Part shown: one piece after another, positions 41,562 through 49,956 of the stretch
How the letters are laid out: every line of letters begins with the position of its first letter
How positions within the stretch are numbered: position 1 is the stretch's first letter
NCBI RefSeq assembly: GCF_024790395.1
Contig: NZ_JAJISC010000001.1
Span: 434,001 to 498,000 of the forward strand
Length of the DNA: 64,000 nt
Source of the DNA: Halomonas dongshanensis
Lineage (GTDB): Bacteria > Pseudomonadota > Gammaproteobacteria > Pseudomonadales > Halomonadaceae
Direction: 5' to 3'
Notes under the pieces: generated by a model
Seen by the model: only the letters and a program-made list of their open reading frames with translations
The model's database searches: none
Told to the model about the DNA's origin: nothing
Translations under genes and position numbers: made by a program

Positions 41562-41712
41562 GCGATCAATGATGATTGGCCATAGCGTGATTTTTTTAAC
41601 GTCATGAAAAAAAAGTTTTTTTTAGTTTTACTTTGAGCTTGGCTCAAAAAGTGCTGATGGCTGGTTATCGCTAACACTGAATCCCAGTCGTTGAATCAGC
41701 CAAGGTATTTTC

Positions 41713-42408
41713 ATGCCCACCATTATTGACCTTACCCTACCACTTCAGGATGGTTTGCCCGCATTGGGTCGGCTTGCACGTCCTGTGGTGATTCCGCATA
41801 CCACTCATGAAGCCTCCAAAAAGTTCCAGCAGGGGACGCCGGAGGATCTGTTGACGTTCACGACCTTTTACCTGGGAATGCTGGACCACACCGGAACCCA
41901 TGTCGATGCGCTATCTCACAACCATCCTGACGGGGCCACCATTGACGAAATGCCTGTGGATATGTTCATGGGTAAGGCTGTCTGCCTGGATTTGCGCCAT
42001 GTCGGGGATCGGGGGGATATCACCCGCGATAGGCTGGAAGCGGCCGAGCAGGTTGCAGGAGTCAAGGTGGATGGGCATATCGTTTTACTGTGTACCGGCT
42101 TGAATGCGCGCCACTGGCCTAACGATTCGATTTGTACAAACAATGCCCAGGTCACCGCAGATGCTACTCACTGGCTTTACGAGCGGGGCTCCAGGGTGCA
42201 TGGCGTTGAGGGGCCATCTACCGACCGTGTGGATGAAAATATCTTCGAAAATCACCGAGCCTGTCGTGACCTGGGAATGGTGCATTACGAGTGGCTTTGG
42301 AACCTTGAAGCACTGGTTGGTAAAGGAGAGTTTATCTTTCAGGGTATTCCCCTACGTATCAAGGGTGGCTCAGCATCTCCTGTTAGAGCCTTAGCATTTC
42401 TTGAATAA
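41713..42408 (+). CDS. Cyclase family metal hydrolase (kynurenine formamidase / isatin hydrolase type)
   Basis: A 231-residue member of the cyclase family (PF04199). The metal motif HTGTHVDALSH lies near residue 57, and EGPSTDRVDE in the second half fits the family. Members hydrolyse N-formyl or cyclic amide bonds, for example N-formylkynurenine or isatin. The N-terminus IIDLTLPLQDGLP is typical. It starts an operon with TRAP system 2 and an amidase, which points to a cyclic or acylated amide substrate. The exact reaction is not known. Confidence 0.88.
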   Translation: MPTIIDLTLPLQDGLPALGRLARPVVIPHTTHEASKKFQQGTPEDLLTFTTFYLGMLDHTGTHVDALSHNHPDGATIDEMPVDMFMGKAVCLDLRHVGDRGDITRDRLEAAEQVAGVKVDGHIVLLCTGLNARHWPNDSICTNNAQVTADATHWLYERGSRVHGVEGPSTDRVDENIFENHRACRDLGMVHYEWLWNLEALVGKGEFIFQGIPLRIKGGSASPVRALAFLE

Positions 42409-42491
42409 CTTCCTTGTCTTTATCGCGGTGAGCAGGGAAGTTCCTTCCTGCCAGCGCATACCGTCATATTTCAACACTTGAGGGGAACGTC

Positions 42492-43541
42492 GTGAGAAAA
42501 CGTCATCTAGCGCTGATGATTGGTTGCACCTTTGTAGCGCTGTCATCCACTACTCTGCATGCCGAACAGCTTAGCTTGAATGCGATTGGTATTGTCTCAA
42601 CCCACCAGCACCACACGGCGCTGGAGCGTGATTTTTACGCCACCCTAGGTGAACGGACAGGGTTAGATGTACAGGTCAACTTCAATCCATTGGATGTCGT
42701 CGGTGTCAATATGCAGGACACCATGCGTATGGTGAGCAGCGGTAGTTTCGATGTTGTCGAAACCACGATTGGTTCCGCTGCACGTGACGATCCTTTCCTG
42801 GAAGGCCTAGATCTGATTGGTGTGTCGCCGGATATTGATACGTTGCAAACCACCATTGAGGCCTATCGTGATGTGTTCAGTGACCGGGTGGCTGAGCGTT
42901 TTAATGCCCGTGTTATGGGGTTATGGCCATTTGGCCCCCAAGTGTTTTTTTGCTCTGGTGACGTGGCAAGCCTAGCTGACTTACGTGGCAAACGTGTCCG
43001 TTCCTTTACCCCAAGTATGTCTGCCTTATTGGAGTATCTGGGAGCGACGCCGATTACGCTGCAGTTTGCAGAAGTTTACCCTGCCTTGCAGCGAGGCGTA
43101 GCCGAATGTGGGGTAACCTCACCCACCTCGGGTAATACCGGGAATTGGCCGGAAGTCACCGACTCTCTATTGACGCTTGGGGTGAGCTGGTCAGTGCAGG
43201 CGCACATGATGAATCTGGATACCTGGAATGCCATGTCGCCCGAGGCGCAGGAGGCCATTGCTGAGGCGTACGTGGACCTGGAAAGCCAGTACTGGAACAT
43301 GGCCAGAACACTTACCCAAGATGCGGTGAATTGCTCGACCGGTAGCGACAACTGCGACAGTTATCAGCGCTTTGATATGGCCCTTGTCGAGCCCAGCAGT
43401 GAAGATGAGGAGCTTCTGAATGCTGCGGTGTCCGAGGTGATACTGCCCACCTGGTCTGAAACCTGTAACGCTAACTACTCAGCGTGCGCTTCTCTTTGGA
43501 ATCGCACCATTGGTGAGGCACGCGGCTTAGCCATCGAGTAA
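42492..43541 (+). CDS. TRAP transporter solute receptor (DctP family), system 2
   Basis: A 349-residue receptor with a signal peptide (MRKRHLALMIGCTFVALSSTTLHA). It begins with GTG, preceded by GAGGGG. The receptor pattern is clear: LADLRGKRVRSFTPSMSALLEYLGATPITLQFAEVYPALQRGVAECGVTSPTSGN, with the ligand Arg in KRVRSF. A Cys-rich segment near the end (NCSTGSDNCDSYQRF, ETCNANYSACASLW) could form disulfides, which is uncommon in DctP proteins. It follows the cyclase gene by 83 bases. Confidence 0.92.
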   Translation: MRKRHLALMIGCTFVALSSTTLHAEQLSLNAIGIVSTHQHHTALERDFYATLGERTGLDVQVNFNPLDVVGVNMQDTMRMVSSGSFDVVETTIGSAARDDPFLEGLDLIGVSPDIDTLQTTIEAYRDVFSDRVAERFNARVMGLWPFGPQVFFCSGDVASLADLRGKRVRSFTPSMSALLEYLGATPITLQFAEVYPALQRGVAECGVTSPTSGNTGNWPEVTDSLLTLGVSWSVQAHMMNLDTWNAMSPEAQEAIAEAYVDLESQYWNMARTLTQDAVNCSTGSDNCDSYQRFDMALVEPSSEDEELLNAAVSEVILPTWSETCNANYSACASLWNRTIGEARGLAIE

Positions 43542-43602
43542 TGAGCTCTGCCGGACGAGCGATCAGCATCCGTCCGGCGTATCTATGAAGGAGATATCGC
43601 AG

Positions 43603-44220
43603 ATGCGGTCCATCAGGTTTTTTTCAGGGCTGGAACGGCTAGTCAATATCGCTGCCATTCTGTGTGGGTATGCATGCCTTGGGCTCTGCTTGTTAATAGG
43701 TTACGAGATTGTAGCTCGCCGGTTACTAGGCCACTCGATACAAGGAGTGGATGAGCTCGGTGGTTATGTTTTAGCGATTACCTCTGCTGTTGGTTTTTCT
43801 GCTGCGCTCATGCACCGGATGCACACGCGGATTGAACTCGGGCTCAATCGTTTCCCTATTGCTATTCAGGCGGGACTGAACACTATAGCAGTATTGTTAT
43901 TGGCGGGATTTGCGGTGTTTATGTTGCTGCAGGTCTGGGGCACATGGCAGTCGAGCATCGCCTACGGGAGTCGCGCCAGTACCCCTTTGCAGACCCCGTT
44001 ATGGATCCCTCAAGGGGTGTGGATGCTGGGCGTAACACTCTTTGCACTCGTCGCCGCAGCGATGCTGTTACACAGTCTTTGGTTATTAGCAGGCGCTCAT
44101 TATCAGACGCTCAATGACCGCTATGGCCCTCCCTCGTTACAAGATGAGGTGGAGAAGAGCCTGGCAGAAGCTGAAAGCCAGTTGGAGAATCAGTTTGTCG
44201 GTAAAGGGGAGCGGCCATGA
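43603..44220 (+). CDS. TRAP transporter small permease (DctQ), system 2
   Basis: A 205-residue membrane protein with four helices, including GVDELGGYVLAITSAVGFSAALMHRMHTRIELGLNRFP and TPLWIPQGVWMLGVTLFALVAAAMLLHSLWLL. An ATG 18 bases upstream is in frame, but AAGGAG lies inside that stretch and ten bases before the ATG of MRSIRFF, so the later start is used. A 45-residue acidic tail is longer than usual. It overlaps the DctM start by four bases. Confidence 0.9.
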   Translation: MRSIRFFSGLERLVNIAAILCGYACLGLCLLIGYEIVARRLLGHSIQGVDELGGYVLAITSAVGFSAALMHRMHTRIELGLNRFPIAIQAGLNTIAVLLLAGFAVFMLLQVWGTWQSSIAYGSRASTPLQTPLWIPQGVWMLGVTLFALVAAAMLLHSLWLLAGAHYQTLNDRYGPPSLQDEVEKSLAEAESQLENQFVGKGERP

Positions 44221-45518
44221 TCGACATTACCGGTGCCCTGATGGGCTTTGCCCTTATGTTGGGGTTGATGATTTTTGGCGTGCATGTCGCCGTCGCTATT
44301 TTTCTAGCGAGTGCATTGGGCGCACTGGTGTATCTGTCGCCCGCCATGTTGGGGACCTTCGGGACCCAACTTTGGGCGGTGATGAACGATTTTCTGTTAA
44401 CGGCGATACCGCTGTTTATTCTGTTAGGTGAACTGCTACTGCGTTGTGGCGTCACCCAGCGAATGTATAACGGATTATCGGTACTGCTTGGCCGCTTACC
44501 TGGTGGACTACTGCATACCAATATCGGCGCGAGTGGTCTTTTTGCGGCGGTGTCAGGGTCTTCAGTAGCCACGGCAGCCACCATTGCAACCGTAGCGTTG
44601 CCGGAGTTTAAACAGCGAGGCTTTAATGAGCGCTTGGTGCTGGGGTCGATTGCGGCGGGCGCCACGCTAGGGATTTTGATTCCCCCCAGTGTGAACCTGA
44701 TAATTTATGGTGCGCTGACCGGTACCTCTGTGGGCCGACTGTTCGCTGCAGGGTTAATACCTGGATTGTTGCTCGTTACGCTGTTCATGCTGGCGATCGC
44801 TATTATCTGCACGCTATTTCCCAATCTTGCCGGTACCCTTCAGGACAAAAGCCCCTTGAAGGTTAGATTGACCAGTCTACAACACCTGATTCCCCCTCTA
44901 TTGGTATTTGGTGTGGTCATGGGGAGCATCTATTTGGGCTGGGCGACACCAACCGAAGCAGCTGCACTGGGCGTGTTGATGGCGCTTGGGCTAGCGGTAT
45001 GGAATCGTGCGCTGACAATGACGATGCTACACGCAGCGTTTCTCTCTACCGTACGCACAACGGCGATGATTCTGCTGATTATCATCGCGGCCTTTTTTCT
45101 GAAGTTTGTGGTTGGCGTTTTGGGCGTGCCTCAGGCGCTAACTCGTTTTGTCGCTTCCATGGAACTAAGTGTGCTCGGCTTTTTACTGGTTCTGGTGGTG
45201 TTTTATCTCATCCTGGGATGCTTTATTGAAACGCTCTCGATGATGGTGGGCACCATCCCCATCGTGTTTCCTATCGTAATGTTCATGGGTATCGACCCCG
45301 TGTGGTTTGGAATTTTTTTGGTCTTGATGATGGAATTAGCCCTGATTACGCCGCCCATTGGTATGAACCTCTTCGTGGTGCAGGGGGTGCGCCGCACCGG
45401 CTCGGTCATTGATGTTTACTGGGGCATCATTCCGTTTGTTGCTGTATTGCTATTCGCGACGGCGTTGATTATTACCTTCCCGTCCATTGTGACGTGGCTA
45501 CCATATCGGTTGTTGTAA
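44217..45518 (+). CDS. TRAP transporter large permease (DctM), system 2
   Basis: A 433-residue permease with about 12 membrane segments. It shows AIPLFILLGELLLRCGVTQRMYNGLSVLLGRLPGGLLHTNIGASGLFAAVSGSSVATAATIATVALPEFKQRGF, GILIPPSVNLIIYGALTGTSVGRLFAAGLIPG, and LALITPPIGMNLFVVQGV. The start overlaps dctQ (ATGA), indicating coupled translation. An amidase gene follows after 10 bases. Confidence 0.95.
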   Translation: MIDITGALMGFALMLGLMIFGVHVAVAIFLASALGALVYLSPAMLGTFGTQLWAVMNDFLLTAIPLFILLGELLLRCGVTQRMYNGLSVLLGRLPGGLLHTNIGASGLFAAVSGSSVATAATIATVALPEFKQRGFNERLVLGSIAAGATLGILIPPSVNLIIYGALTGTSVGRLFAAGLIPGLLLVTLFMLAIAIICTLFPNLAGTLQDKSPLKVRLTSLQHLIPPLLVFGVVMGSIYLGWATPTEAAALGVLMALGLAVWNRALTMTMLHAAFLSTVRTTAMILLIIIAAFFLKFVVGVLGVPQALTRFVASMELSVLGFLLVLVVFYLILGCFIETLSMMVGTIPIVFPIVMFMGIDPVWFGIFLVLMMELALITPPIGMNLFVVQGVRRTGSVIDVYWGIIPFVAVLLFATALIITFPSIVTWLPYRLL

Positions 45519-45528
45519 GGAGCCGAAA

Positions 45529-47007
45529 GTGAATGACGATCTCAATGGCATATTGCACCAGTCAGCGAGTGAGCTACTCACTCAACTGACGGAGGGCCGC
45601 TTAACCTCTCAAACGCTGGTAGAGGCGTCCTTGGCTCGCATCGATTCGCTTAATGGTGCGCTCCAGGCATTTATTAATGTCGATGCGAAAGGTGCTCTTG
45701 CTGCAGCAAAAGCGTGTGATCGAAAGCGGCGTACAGGCCAAACGCTCGGTGCTCTGCATGGGCTACCGGTCGCGGTGAAGGATGTGAGCGACTCGGTGGG
45801 TATACCTACCACGAAAGGCTCACGCCTTTTGGCGTACAACCGGCCAGTACGAGACGAGCTTTCCGTTGCACGGCTGAAAGCGGCTGGTGCCATTGTGCTA
45901 GGTAAAACTAATACGCCGGCATTTGCTTTTGGGGCTATTTGCACCAACGACCTCTGCGGTCCGACTGCCAATCCATGGGATCTAGCGCTCAGTTCAGGAG
46001 GGTCAAGCGGTGGGTCGGCCGTTGCGGTGACCACAGGTATGGTGCCGTTGGCCCAGGGCACGGATTTTGGCGGGTCGGTACGAACGCCGGCCGCTTTTTG
46101 CGGCTGCGTAGGCTTGCGGCCAGCGCCGGGTACCATCGCCGAGCCGTACCGCCCGCGTGGGTGGAGCATGCTGGCTACCCAAGGTGTATTGGCCCGCAAC
46201 GTGCGGGATGCAGCGTTAATGATGGATGTTATGCAGGGTGGGCATACGGATGATCCCAGCTCGGCGCGCTTCATATCGGACGCGTATTCGCTCAAGGTAG
46301 CGAATCTAGAATCTGTCAACGGTTCGCGCATGGTTCGAGTGGCTGCGTCCCTGACGCTTGGCGGTGCCTATCATGTCGCAAAACCAATCGACACCGCTTT
46401 CTCTCAGGCGGTCGAACTGATCGGTGTTTTACTTGGACCTGTAGCGTGGCAGCATCCTGAGGTGTCAGAAGGCGTTGCGGCGTTCAAAACGCTTCGGGCT
46501 GCTGAGTCATGGGCTACTTTTGGCGCACTGGTCAACGCTCAGGAGCAGCATCTCTCCGCTTCATTTGTTTGGAATGTACGTCAGGGCGAAGGCATTAGCG
46601 CCTCTCAGTATCTACACGCTGAAAATACACGCACAAAGGTGTACCGACGCTTTCAGGCATTCTTCTCACAATTTGATCTACTCGTGCTACCGGCAACCAG
46701 TGTCATGCCATTTGCTAATACTCAAGACGATGTCTGGGAAATAGAAGGGCATGCCTGTGAGACGATCATCGATTACCTGGCATGTACGTTTCTGATTTCG
46801 TTGGTGGGGTTTCCCAGTATCTGTTTGCCGATGCCGCGCCAGCCTGGAGAGCTACCCGTTGGCGTTCAACTGGTCGCTAAACCAGGTAACGAGCGCTGGC
46901 TGCTACAGGTGGCTATGCAGTTGGAAAATAGTGGTTTTCAACACCAGTGGCCACCTTGTGTATCGGGGCCCTCAACCGAAAGGAACCCTTATGCCATAGG
47001 CGATTGA
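45529..47007 (+). CDS. Amidase signature family hydrolase
   Basis: A 492-residue amidase with the Ser-Ser-Lys triad: Lys in LPVAVKDVSDSVG near residue 84, then LSSGGSSGGSAVAVTTGMVPLAQGTDFGGSVRTPAAFCGCVGLRP with both serines. It starts at GTG with AAGGAG six bases upstream. Amidase signature enzymes cleave linear amides or carbamoyl groups. As last gene of the cyclase/TRAP operon it could release ammonia from the ring-opened product of the cyclase. The true substrate is unknown. Confidence 0.93.
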   Translation: MNDDLNGILHQSASELLTQLTEGRLTSQTLVEASLARIDSLNGALQAFINVDAKGALAAAKACDRKRRTGQTLGALHGLPVAVKDVSDSVGIPTTKGSRLLAYNRPVRDELSVARLKAAGAIVLGKTNTPAFAFGAICTNDLCGPTANPWDLALSSGGSSGGSAVAVTTGMVPLAQGTDFGGSVRTPAAFCGCVGLRPAPGTIAEPYRPRGWSMLATQGVLARNVRDAALMMDVMQGGHTDDPSSARFISDAYSLKVANLESVNGSRMVRVAASLTLGGAYHVAKPIDTAFSQAVELIGVLLGPVAWQHPEVSEGVAAFKTLRAAESWATFGALVNAQEQHLSASFVWNVRQGEGISASQYLHAENTRTKVYRRFQAFFSQFDLLVLPATSVMPFANTQDDVWEIEGHACETIIDYLACTFLISLVGFPSICLPMPRQPGELPVGVQLVAKPGNERWLLQVAMQLENSGFQHQWPPCVSGPSTERNPYAIGD

Positions 47008-47345
47008 TCTGGATATAGCAGAGCGCTTGCGTGATCTACAGGGGGATGCCGGGCGGCCCCTGTAGCCTTGCTGTCCGGAAAAAGCAGTCTACCGTGCCTA
47101 CATAGAAAAGCTGCTGAATCATATCTGCTGGGTGCACACTAAGCATATCAGTGGGATAGCCTGATGGTTGGCTAAGCGTAGATATTAGCGCTCTTTTTAG
47201 ATTATGCGGAGCGCCACAAATGTGTGTGAATGATACGGCTTTGTATTATCGCTAAGCATTGGGGCACTAGTATCATGCCACCCCAAGCTTCTGGTAAAGA
47301 GGATGAGGCGGCAATATAGGAAGCTACATGCGAGCAATAAGAACG
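47008..47345. other. Gap between the amidase and the convergent FCD regulator
   Basis: About 340 bases without a credible gene. A hairpin lies near its left end; the rest has no long open frame, no clear repeat and no recognisable coding remnant. Confidence 0.6.
47036..47065. terminator. Hairpin after the amidase gene
   Basis: CTACAGGGG pairs perfectly with CCCCTGTAG over a 12-base loop, 29 bases after the amidase stop. No T-run follows. It is a candidate terminator for the cyclase operon. Confidence 0.55.
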
Positions 47346-48029
47346 CTAGCCAAATAGGGTTTCCCAGTGAATATCCCGTGCTTCTGGGTCTCCCAGATGT
47401 AAGGCATCCTGAATGTGATTAAGGTGATGCAGCATCAGGTGAATGGCGCTTTCGGCATCTTTGTTGATGATCGCATCCACAATGCGCGCATGCTCATCCT
47501 CAGGGCAGGCGGGCATTTGCGGAGCATCATATAGCGCAATGATTAGGCAAGTGAGCGGACATAGCTCGGACATTAACTTCTGAATGAAGAGATTGCCGCC
47601 GAGCTCTGCCAGCAGCATATGAAATCTGCCGGTTAAGCTGATGATTAGTCGCCGATTACCCTCTGCTCTGGCACGTTCTTCCTCGACTAAATGCGCCTTA
47701 AGCTTATCCAGGTCGGTAGGCGTTGCCCGGGCGATTACCTGCCGAATGATTTCCGGCTCGATCAAACGTCGGGTTTCCATGAGATCGAGTGCTTCCTGGC
47801 GGGTAGGGCGGGTCACGTAAGCTCCACGGTTGGGATGCAGGGTGACCAACCCCTCCTTGGAGAGTGAGGTAAGCGCTTGCCGAACCTTGGTACGGCTGAC
47901 ATTGAACGTTTGCGCGAGGCGGTCTTCCCCTAGTTTTACCCCTGGCGGTAGCCGGTGCTCCATAATGGCATCGGTAATCCGCTCAGCTATCTGTTCAATG
48001 GCGGGTTTCGTCGTCAGAGAAGCGTCCAT
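47346..48029 (-). CDS. GntR family regulator with FCD domain
   Basis: A 227-residue FadR-type regulator. The N-terminal winged helix reads ITDAIMEHRLPPGVKLGEDRLAQTFNVSRTKVRQALTSLSKEGLVTLHPNRGAYVTRPT. The C-terminal FCD domain (about 80-225) has the metal-binding His pattern FHMLLAELGGN, DEHARIVDAI and MLHHLNHI. It lies between two catabolic operons that share a 26-base element, one 135 bases from its own start on the far side of the divergent gap. It is therefore the probable regulator of both operons. Confidence 0.92.
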   Translation of the reverse strand: MDASLTTKPAIEQIAERITDAIMEHRLPPGVKLGEDRLAQTFNVSRTKVRQALTSLSKEGLVTLHPNRGAYVTRPTRQEALDLMETRRLIEPEIIRQVIARATPTDLDKLKAHLVEEERARAEGNRRLIISLTGRFHMLLAELGGNLFIQKLMSELCPLTCLIIALYDAPQMPACPEDEHARIVDAIINKDAESAIHLMLHHLNHIQDALHLGDPEARDIHWETLFG

Positions 48030-48120
48030 GGTCGTTATATCCTGTCAAAAACTGAGTCCAGTATGCCGTAAGGTGAAGCGAGCCAGTAGTGCTGCATTAA
48101 AAACGTTTTAGCCAGTATTA

Positions 48121-48143
48121 CTACGCACTTTCTTGGTGCGTAG
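48121..48143. promoter_or_regulatory. Inverted repeat upstream of the FCD regulator
   Basis: CTACGCAC and GTGCGTAG form a perfect 8-bp dyad with a 7-base spacer, 92 bases upstream of the regulator start. It differs from the ATTGTATGCAAT element and could be a second control site for the regulator gene itself. Confidence 0.4.
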
Positions 48144-48176
48144 CAGGCTATTTTGGTGCTAAGTGCGCGCATTTTA

Positions 48177-48202
48177 TTGTGCTATTTATTGTATGCAATA
48201 TT
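48177..48202. promoter_or_regulatory. Candidate FCD/GntR operator, copy 2
   Basis: The 26-base element with ATTGTATGCAAT at 48188-48199 matches the copy before the cyclase gene at 23 of 26 positions. It sits in the divergent gap, 148 bases before the regulator gene and 187 bases before the TRAP receptor gene. Confidence 0.72.
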
Positions 48203-48388
48203 TTAATTAAAAATTGTTTATTTCATGTTATTTTTTTAATTTTATTTAAAATCAGTGTTTTATGATTTTTTTTTAGGGAAATGTTTTGAGGTTCTCGAGG
48301 GGCCATGGCATGGCGCTTGCTATTCCATAACGTACCCGCCCATACCCGTAGGCGATGGTTACCCCATGAAACCGCTGGAGCCTCCCCC

Positions 48389-49390
48389 ATGATCTCAAAA
48401 GCATCTGTATTGACATTGGCGTCACTCATCACAGCAGCAGCGCTGTTTTCGTCCTCGCTACAAGCTGCAGAGCGGCTGCGCGTCGCTGGTAATTTTCCGA
48501 CCGATCACTCGGTTTCCCGCGCCATGGAGGTATTCAAAGAGCAGGTCGAGCGGGAGTCGGATGGCGAACTGCAAATCGATCTATTCCCCGCGATGCAGCT
48601 AGGCGGTGCCACCGAGAATGTTGACCAAGTGCGCTCAGGCACGATTTTTGCGGTATTCACCTCGATCGCCTATTTCACGCGCACTATTCCCGAATATGAA
48701 GCCGTCAGTCTGCCCTTCCTATTTGATAATCGAGAGCAGGCATTTGCTGTGATGGATGGCCCGGTCGGCGAGCAGTTGGATGCCAAGATGGAGGCACTGG
48801 GGTTTGTCAATCTTGGCTATGGTGAGCTGGGTTTTCGTCATGTTACCAATAGCCTGCGCCCTATCACTTCTGTGGATGACTTTGCTGGTATGCGTATTCG
48901 TCTACAGCCCAATGAAGTGCATCTGCAAACGTTCCGAGCGCTGGGTACCAACCCGGTTTCCATGGACGTCTCCGAGCTGTATTCGGCGTTACAACAAGGA
49001 GTGTTGGATGGCCAGGAAAACCCCTACAACATTATCGCTAGTCGTCGCTTCAATGAAGTGCAGCCGTATTTGTCTGATAGTGGCCACTTCTATGACTTCA
49101 TCAACGCGGTAGCCAATAAGCGCAGCTACGAGCGTCTTTCAGAAGAGCACCGCGCCATTATTGATACCGCTATGGCAGAGGCCATGGCTTGGCAACGTGC
49201 AGCCGCTGCGGCTGAGGAAGAAGAGTGGCGCGAACAGCTAGTAGCAGCGGGCATGGAATTCACGCCTATTTCTGCTGAGTTACGGGCTGAACTGCGTGAT
49301 GCGACTCAAGAGGTTACTACCAGTCTGAAAGAGCGTATCGACCCAGCATTTATCGAGCTGGTCATCCAGGAAGCTCAAGCAGCACTGTGA
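48389..49390 (+). CDS. TRAP transporter solute receptor (DctP family), system 3
   Basis: A 333-residue receptor. The start MISKASVLTLASLITAAALFSSSLQAAE opens a signal peptide and follows GGAG by nine bases. The DctP signature is strong: RVAGNFPTDHSVSRAMEVFKEQVERESDGELQIDLFPAMQLGG and FAGMRIRLQPNEVHLQTFRALGTNPVSMDVSELYSALQQGVLDGQENP, with the ligand-binding Arg in MRIRLQ. It heads a long operon of transport and heterocycle-type enzymes. Confidence 0.95.
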   Translation: MISKASVLTLASLITAAALFSSSLQAAERLRVAGNFPTDHSVSRAMEVFKEQVERESDGELQIDLFPAMQLGGATENVDQVRSGTIFAVFTSIAYFTRTIPEYEAVSLPFLFDNREQAFAVMDGPVGEQLDAKMEALGFVNLGYGELGFRHVTNSLRPITSVDDFAGMRIRLQPNEVHLQTFRALGTNPVSMDVSELYSALQQGVLDGQENPYNIIASRRFNEVQPYLSDSGHFYDFINAVANKRSYERLSEEHRAIIDTAMAEAMAWQRAAAAAEEEEWREQLVAAGMEFTPISAELRAELRDATQEVTTSLKERIDPAFIELVIQEAQAAL

Positions 49391-49398
49391 GACCCGCT

Positions 49399-49956
49399 AT
49401 GAAAAATACCTCTGTATCACTTCAAGAGCCAACGCAGCGGGGGCCTGAACCCCCGCGCACCAGTGCTCTGTTTCAGCGGGCTAAATGGGTGGTTGGGCGT
49501 CTGGATGGTGTGACCTACTGCGGCATTGTCGTCGTAATGGCACTGATGGTCACTATCGTCGCGCTACAGGTTTTCTGGCGCTATGTGCTGGGCTCCTCTA
49601 TCGATGCAGCCGACGAGCTTTCACGGTTGTGCTTTGTATGGGCGATCTTCCTGGCGATTCCCCATGGTGTGAAGCACGGCGTCCATGTCGGCATTGATCT
49701 GTTTGTCATGATGATGCCGGCTTGGTTGCAGGAAATACTCTTTCGTCTGATGGCTGGGATCTCGACGCTGTTAATGCTGATGGTGATGTTAGGTGCCTGG
49801 GTGGCAACAGTAGACCGCTGGCCTGAGCTGATGCCGACACTACCGGTAACGTCAGCGATCTACTACATCGCGGTGCTGATTTGCAGTGCCCACGCCTTTT
49901 TACACCTGGCGTTGCTGGCATGGGGTGGCTCGCGGACATGGGAGGAACTGTCATGA
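49399..49956 (+). CDS. TRAP transporter small permease (DctQ), system 3
   Basis: A 185-residue four-helix membrane protein. Family features are VVVMALMVTIVALQVFWRYVLGSSIDAADELSRLCFVWAIFLAIPHGVKHGVHVGIDLFV. ATG at MKNTS is used; an in-frame GTG 12 bases earlier overlaps the receptor stop. No strong ribosome site is seen, so translation may depend on the upstream gene. It overlaps dctM by four bases. Confidence 0.9.
   Translation: MKNTSVSLQEPTQRGPEPPRTSALFQRAKWVVGRLDGVTYCGIVVVMALMVTIVALQVFWRYVLGSSIDAADELSRLCFVWAIFLAIPHGVKHGVHVGIDLFVMMMPAWLQEILFRLMAGISTLLMLMVMLGAWVATVDRWPELMPTLPVTSAIYYIAVLICSAHAFLHLALLAWGGSRTWEELS

Larger units (their letters stand above)
41393..41712. other. Region between TRAP system 1 and the cyclase operon
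   Basis: A gap of 320 bases, AT-rich in its right two thirds. It holds a hairpin behind the TRAP operon and the copy of the FCD-type operator shared with the 48-kb operon. A short leftward open frame here has no features of a gene. Repeated TTTTTGTGC words (near 41519-41526 and 41533-41541) precede the operator. Confidence 0.6.
48030..48388. other. Divergent control region before TRAP system 3
   Basis: A gap of about 360 bases between the FCD regulator and the TRAP receptor. The stretch 48170-48280 is extremely AT-rich and holds the second FCD-type operator. An inverted repeat lies to its left. A short upstream open frame (from 48305) is the unlikely N-terminal extension of the receptor. Confidence 0.65.

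Noticed and set aside
41453..41700. Small leftward open frame before the cyclase gene
   Set aside because: Low-complexity AT-rich promoter region with the shared operator; no gene features.
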